DNA from: Phoronis australis
Lineage: Eukaryota > Phoronida > Phoronidae
DNA: 64,000 nt
Direction: 5' to 3'
Assembly: GCA_002633005.1 (NCBI GenBank)
Contig: NMRA01000749.1
Coordinates: forward strand, 62,001 to 126,000
The position numbers and the translations under genes are program-made. Positions 60,377-64,000 of the stretch are shown one piece after another (positions within the stretch are counted from its first letter, which is position 1; the number at the start of each line of letters is the position of its first letter). Under the pieces are notes generated by a model, which searched no databases, was not told the origin of the DNA, and saw nothing but the letters and a program-made list of their open reading frames with translations.

Positions 60377-60504
60377 GTTTGCAAGGCTTGCTTTGATAAA
60401 GGTCCTCAGACACTGGGTACTGTCTGTAACTTGACAATTGAGTTCAAGCAACACAGGAGAAGAAATCAACAAAAGAGCGCCTCGCTTGTAAATTACGGGT
60501 ACAG
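60377..60504 (+). CDS. FYVE zinc-finger gene, exon with end of the domain
   Basis: Between TTGTAG and GTACAG/GTAATC; 42 codons plus two bases. Starts VCKACFDKGPQTLGTVCN, giving the last zinc-binding C-x2-C pair, then TIEFKQHRRRNQQKSASLVN ending near YGY. The strongly basic segment after the finger is typical of many FYVE proteins but not diagnostic. Further exons are expected (phase 2 donor) but none was recognised before the N gap at 62106. Confidence 0.9.
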
Positions 60505-61060
60505 GTAATCAAACTTAAGATGATTGATTACGCTCAGCTTTGTGTACTCTGTATATGACAGTGTTTTGAAAACTACAGTAAATATCCTCATAATTGCCAA
60601 AATGGTCGTTTTTTTCATGTTTCTAAGGCTAATTGCCTTTTTGAAATATTGGGAACTTTGATTAGGAAAATGTTGTTTTATGATATCGACGCAGTACAAA
60701 CCATGCTTGCAATATACAAAAGTGTACTTAATCCTGACTTTTGTGGATTATTACCGTACAGTCATCTACTAGTAGGTTGCTCGTTAGTTGGCATTTCAAC
60801 TTTTGCAATGTTCTAAGGCTTTAATTCTAGAATCAGGTGAGCCTGATCTGGGAAAACTCATTCAGGGGAACTAGAAAGTTAGAAAAAAGTAAAACATCAA
60901 CTCACCAATTGACATTTCCACCTTTCTAAAAGTCTTGTTCATTGCATGGATTTCTCATTTTGAGCTGACCCTTAGAAGAGGGTTGTAAGCGTTGATCATA
61001 CCTTGTACACCAGCATCTTGAACAATAACAAACACATCCTATTTCCATTAATAGTCATTT

Positions 61061-61143
61061 ACAGAGGTCCCACAATTTGGGAACCATTTTTCTCCATAGA
61101 ATAACAGGCATTAAACTGGATCTCATAATCCGAAGCCCCTGGC
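61061..61143 (+). mobile_element. Hairpin element, AGAACCAGTTTTCTCC family, copy 3
   Basis: ACAGAGGTCCCACAATTTGG, then TTTTTCTCCATAGAATAACA, AAACTGGATCTCATAATCCG and CCCCTGG: an older copy of 46178-46269 in the same orientation. Confidence 0.7.
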
Positions 61144-61310
61144 AGTGCCTACTACCGTATTTCATATATAGTATTCTCACTGTAAAAACAAATTCGAAAG
61201 TGTGAACTTGTTTGACAGATGAAAAAAGAAGTTGCCCAATATCAATAAGAATGTCCATGCCCACAGCCAGTCATATAGCTTGAATAGAGTTTAGGGTAAT
61301 GGTCGGTTAT

Positions 61311-61381
61311 AAAGTGCCCAAATTTTGAGGACCAGTTTTCTCCACTGAACAACGCACATCAAACTGGTTCTCAAAATACGA
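61311..61381 (+). mobile_element. Hairpin element, AGAACCAGTTTTCTCC family, copy 4
   Basis: AATTTTGAGGACCAGTTTTC, TCCACTGAACAACGCACATC and AAACTGGTTCTCAAAATACG match copy 1 closely in the core, but the GGGGTC outer arms are lost. Confidence 0.75.
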
Positions 61382-61403
61382 CAAATATCTGACTATTGCC
61401 GGG

Positions 61404-61540
61404 CAGGCCTTCATCTAGCGTACGTCCTGGGCGTCCAAATGGACGCCCTAGCTCAAATTTGGACGCCCTGGGAAGGATGCCCAGAACAGCCTCAGGATGC
61501 CCAGTGCGGATGGAACACCGCCGGTTTGGACGCCCACGTA
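61404..61540 (-). mobile_element. hAT element fragment, copy 3 (reverse orientation)
   Basis: Begins CAGGCCTTCATCTAGCGTAC and continues through GGACGCCC repeats, matching the reverse complement of the right end of the two complete copies. The opposite end is not found. ORFs here (Arg/Pro/Gly-rich) are by-products of the GGACGCCC repetition. Confidence 0.65.
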
Positions 61541-62105
61541 CGGCAAGAGTAGATTTCGAACTACCAGTGTTGGCGCAATTAGTCGACCCCACAGCGAATC
61601 ACGCCGACGGAGGCGACCACGCTGACACACTCCCTCTTTGTTGTCAGTAATGACTGAACAAACCTGTATCTCAGCTTCAATAACCAGACTTGCTGTGCCA
61701 GTGTAACCAGTAACCTCATTCTTAATAGCCGAAATTGCTTAAATTGTGATTGTAATTCGACACTACGACAAACCATTGACCGCATTCACCGCGTGACATA
61801 AGAATGCCGGAAGCAAACTGGCCAATGAATGACAGAATAACTTATTGTTGTCGGCCTTCATTTGTTTACAACTACACGAAAAGTAGATATTTTTCGAAAA
61901 CGAATATTAAATATTTCTTGAAAAGGCAGCCTTTTTCCGAATACGCACGACGTCCGCAAGTGGTATGTACTGCGAAAATACGCGAAATGTGAATGAATGG
62001 ACACAAAACATTGTGTGGACTGACGTTATGACGAGGATAACTCACACGCCAAAAACTTGAAAAAATCGTCATTTAGGCCTACAACAAAGTATGGACACGA
62101 TTCAC

Positions 62106-62726
62106 NNNNNNNNNNNNNNNNNNNNNNNNNNNNNNNNNNNNNNNNNNNNNNNNNNNNNNNNNNNNNNNNNNNNNNNNNNNNNNNNNNNNNNNNNNNNNNN
62201 NNNNNNNNNNNNNNNNNNNNNNNNNNNNNNNNNNNNNNNNNNNNNNNNNNNNNNNNNNNNNNNNNNNNNNNNNNNNNNNNNNNNNNNNNNNNNNNNNNNN
62301 NNNNNNNNNNNNNNNNNNNNNNNNNNNNNNNNNNNNNNNNNNNNNNNNNNNNNNNNNNNNNNNNNNNNNNNNNNNNNNNNNNNNNNNNNNNNNNNNNNNN
62401 NNNNNNNNNNNNNNNNNNNNNNNNNNNNNNNNNNNNNNNNNNNNNNNNNNNNNNNNNNNNNNNNNNNNNNNNNNNNNNNNNNNNNNNNNNNNNNNNNNNN
62501 NNNNNNNNNNNNNNNNNNNNNNNNNNNNNNNNNNNNNNNNNNNNNNNNNNNNNNNNNNNNNNNNNNNNNNNNNNNNNNNNNNNNNNNNNNNNNNNNNNNN
62601 NNNNNNNNNNNNNNNNNNNNNNNNNNNNNNNNNNNNNNNNNNNNNNNNNNNNNNNNNNNNNNNNNNNNNNNNNNNNNNNNNNNNNNNNNNNNNNNNNNNN
62701 NNNNNNNNNNNNNNNNNNNNNNNNNN
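62106..62726. other. Assembly gap (621 N)
   Basis: Run of N; frames drawn through it are meaningless. It lies 200 bases upstream of the TTF-type gene start, so part of that promoter may be missing. Confidence 0.99.
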
Positions 62727-62925
62727 AAGTGTCTCCGAACCGAAGTCTTTAGTCAATATACGTGCTGTGCATCTGGCGACGTGTAACAATCATGTCGCCA
62801 CCTTACTGGGACTTCAAAGGTTTGATGTTCCTTGATGTTACATCAGCCCAGCTGCACTCAGCAGTCAGCGGTCACTTTCTCTTGCACGCGCAACCTGGTT
62901 AGTTGTATCTCACGAGTCGCGCGAC
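62727..62925 (+). promoter_or_regulatory. Presumed promoter/5' UTR of the TTF-type gene
   Basis: 199 bases between the N gap and the ATG, with CG dinucleotides denser near the start (CACGCGCAACC, GAGTCGCGCGACATGG). No TATA box is evident. The call is by position only. Confidence 0.3.
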
Positions 62926-63254
62926 ATGGCAAAACGAAATATATTGGATTTTTTTAAACCACGAAAGGAATCTGCGCCAACGTTAAATGAGCCACCTCAT
63001 CATGAAGCCGAAACCGCTCAAAATGTTAATCTGGTTACGACAGTCACAGTGGTACCGAATTCAGAATCCGTTGTAGCAACTACAAGCTCAAGTTTTGAGA
63101 CAGCAGTAGAGCCAAAGAAAAGAAAGTTCGTGCAGGGGTGGCTAAAGTCTTTTCCTTGGCTGCGGTACGACAGCACCAGCGACAGTATGCACTGCGTATA
63201 TTGTCGCCAGCACAGCCCACGCAACCCGCTGGCGACGGGTACTTCAAACTTCAG
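62926..63254 (+). CDS. TTF/hAT-type zinc-finger protein, first coding exon, with PIP-box-like N-terminus
   Basis: The ATG lies in GACATGG context; 109 codons and two bases end at a perfect donor TTCAG/GTAAGT (phase 2). Residues 1-11 (MAKRNILDFFK) resemble a PCNA-binding PIP box, hxx-aromatic-aromatic, with Lys where Gln is usual. Residues 63-67 (PKKRK) form a classical-type nuclear localisation signal. From residue 69, VQGWLKSFPWLRYD then MHCVYCRQ and GTSNF match the N-terminal TTF-type zinc finger found in hAT-transposase-derived proteins of the ZMYM6/KIAA1586/ZNF862 type. The middle (20-60) is low-complexity Ser/Thr/Val. The dimerisation domain would be in later exons outside the window. 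It may be a domesticated gene or an intron-bearing transposon; the sequence here cannot decide. Confidence 0.8.
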
Positions 63255-64000
63255 GTAAGTGCAATTTCAAATTGCGCCCATTTGAGTTAACCGCGCACTA
63301 TTTTGAATGTCTAAGAAATGTGCCCGTGAAATAAAAATTCCCGACCGCGTCATTCATGGCGCTTTAATCTGAATTTCTAAGTTTAGTGAATTTTGCTAGT
63401 ATGCTCGATAAATAGGCCTAACTCAATTTGTCCATCTGACGTTTTCTCCGTGTCATTTCCGTTTTTTGAGAAATGCCGTCCCAGGTAAGCAATCGGTAAT
63501 TCAAAATCATTGGAGTGAGTGCCACGGAAGTGCAGCTCCGTCGCAATTTTTTTACGATACCTCCTCGCTATTAAAATTGCGTTGTTATGAGTAATCTAGC
63601 TGCAGTTAACAGTAGCCAACTCATGCCCGATCGCGGTTTTCTGAAACTGGATTTCATCACGAGGTTCGATTCAAATCACGCCGTCGAGGCAACGGAGAGC
63701 GATAACCACGGTGCCGCGCGGACACAAAATTTTTCATTTTGCACTGACTCAGCTGCTATATCAAGCCGTTACAGTTTCGTTTTCATGGCGTTTGCTTGTA
63801 AAACGCTTTATTAAAGACATGCAATAAATGTCTGCAAGTCCGATTCTTCATGGCAAAATCACCCGATTTGGTTTGCGTGTTCGTTGTGCAATAATTTTAT
63901 AAGGTTAACTTGTCCAATGTTCTGTAACTCAAGGAGTTGTGTGTTGGAACATGCCCTTCATAATTTACACTCTAATTTAACTGGTACTTGATAGCTGATA
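63255..64000 (+). other. First intron of the TTF-type gene (partial)
   Basis: Starts GTAAGTGC. The 75-codon frame at 63587-63814 has no domain and no flanking splice logic I would trust. The next exon is not reached. Confidence 0.6.

Larger units (their letters stand above)
60505..62105. other. Downstream intron or intergenic region after the FYVE exons
   Basis: No continuing exon recognised. Holds two hairpin-element copies and the third hAT fragment, annotated separately. The FYVE gene must continue here, in the gap, or beyond. Confidence 0.45.

Noticed and set aside
61396-61650. Arg/Pro-rich 84-codon ORF
   Set aside because: Generated by GGACGCCC repetition in a hAT fragment; no independent coding evidence.
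62057-62789. Long ORFs on both strands through 62106-62726
   Set aside because: Almost entirely N; no sequence supports them.

Overview
This is a eukaryotic, almost certainly metazoan, genomic window. It is AT-rich, has very low coding density, and contains introns with canonical GT-AG borders, many DNA-transposon remnants, tRNA-derived SINE heads and minisatellites. Nothing bacterial or phage-like is present. The mixture (hAT, Kolobok-like THAP, HIRAN-like ORF, many foldback elements) and the several-percent divergence between apparent allelic copies fit a highly heterozygous marine invertebrate. The sequence alone does not fix the species.

Three protein-coding loci can be supported. (1) A kelch-like (KLHL1/4/5-type) gene runs on the minus strand. 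Its first coding exon is at 39627-39745 and the exon opening the BTB domain is at 5109-5449; the two are phase-compatible across an intron of about 34 kb, and the rest of the gene lies left of base 1. (2) A FYVE zinc-finger gene runs on the plus strand, with three confident exons (57970-58075, 59594-59684, 60377-60504) and two tentative upstream exons (56168-56286, 56424-56458). (3) A plus-strand gene starts at 62926. It encodes a TTF/hAT-type zinc-finger protein with a PIP-box-like N-terminus, and its first coding exon ends at 63254 with a perfect splice donor.

The remainder is intron or intergenic DNA filled with mobile DNA. It includes: a 1-kb Kolobok-like element with a decayed THAP exon (29862-30874); two non-autonomous hAT elements with perfect 8-bp target duplications (25379-25863, 34553-34986); a GCGCTTA-ended element with a HIRAN-like ORF (about 23669-24610); five copies of a MITE ending in GGCCCTTTCA; a family of about 90-bp hairpin elements; a 202-bp near-palindrome; and two inverted-repeat elements lying within a few tens of bases of the FYVE exon borders.

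An important caution for any reader: three of the four single-N positions (6923, 41721, 48871) sit exactly at the junction of near-identical direct repeats of 1.1, 0.46 and 2.4 kb. These look like unmerged overlaps of allelic contigs rather than biological tandem duplications, so ORFs and repeats inside them are counted twice. Two long N runs (20440-21115, 62106-62726) are assembly gaps, the first inside a 20-bp minisatellite. Most open reading frames of 60-140 codons in the window look like chance; I saw no wholly new gene system, and the most unusual material is mobile DNA and its relation to splice sites.
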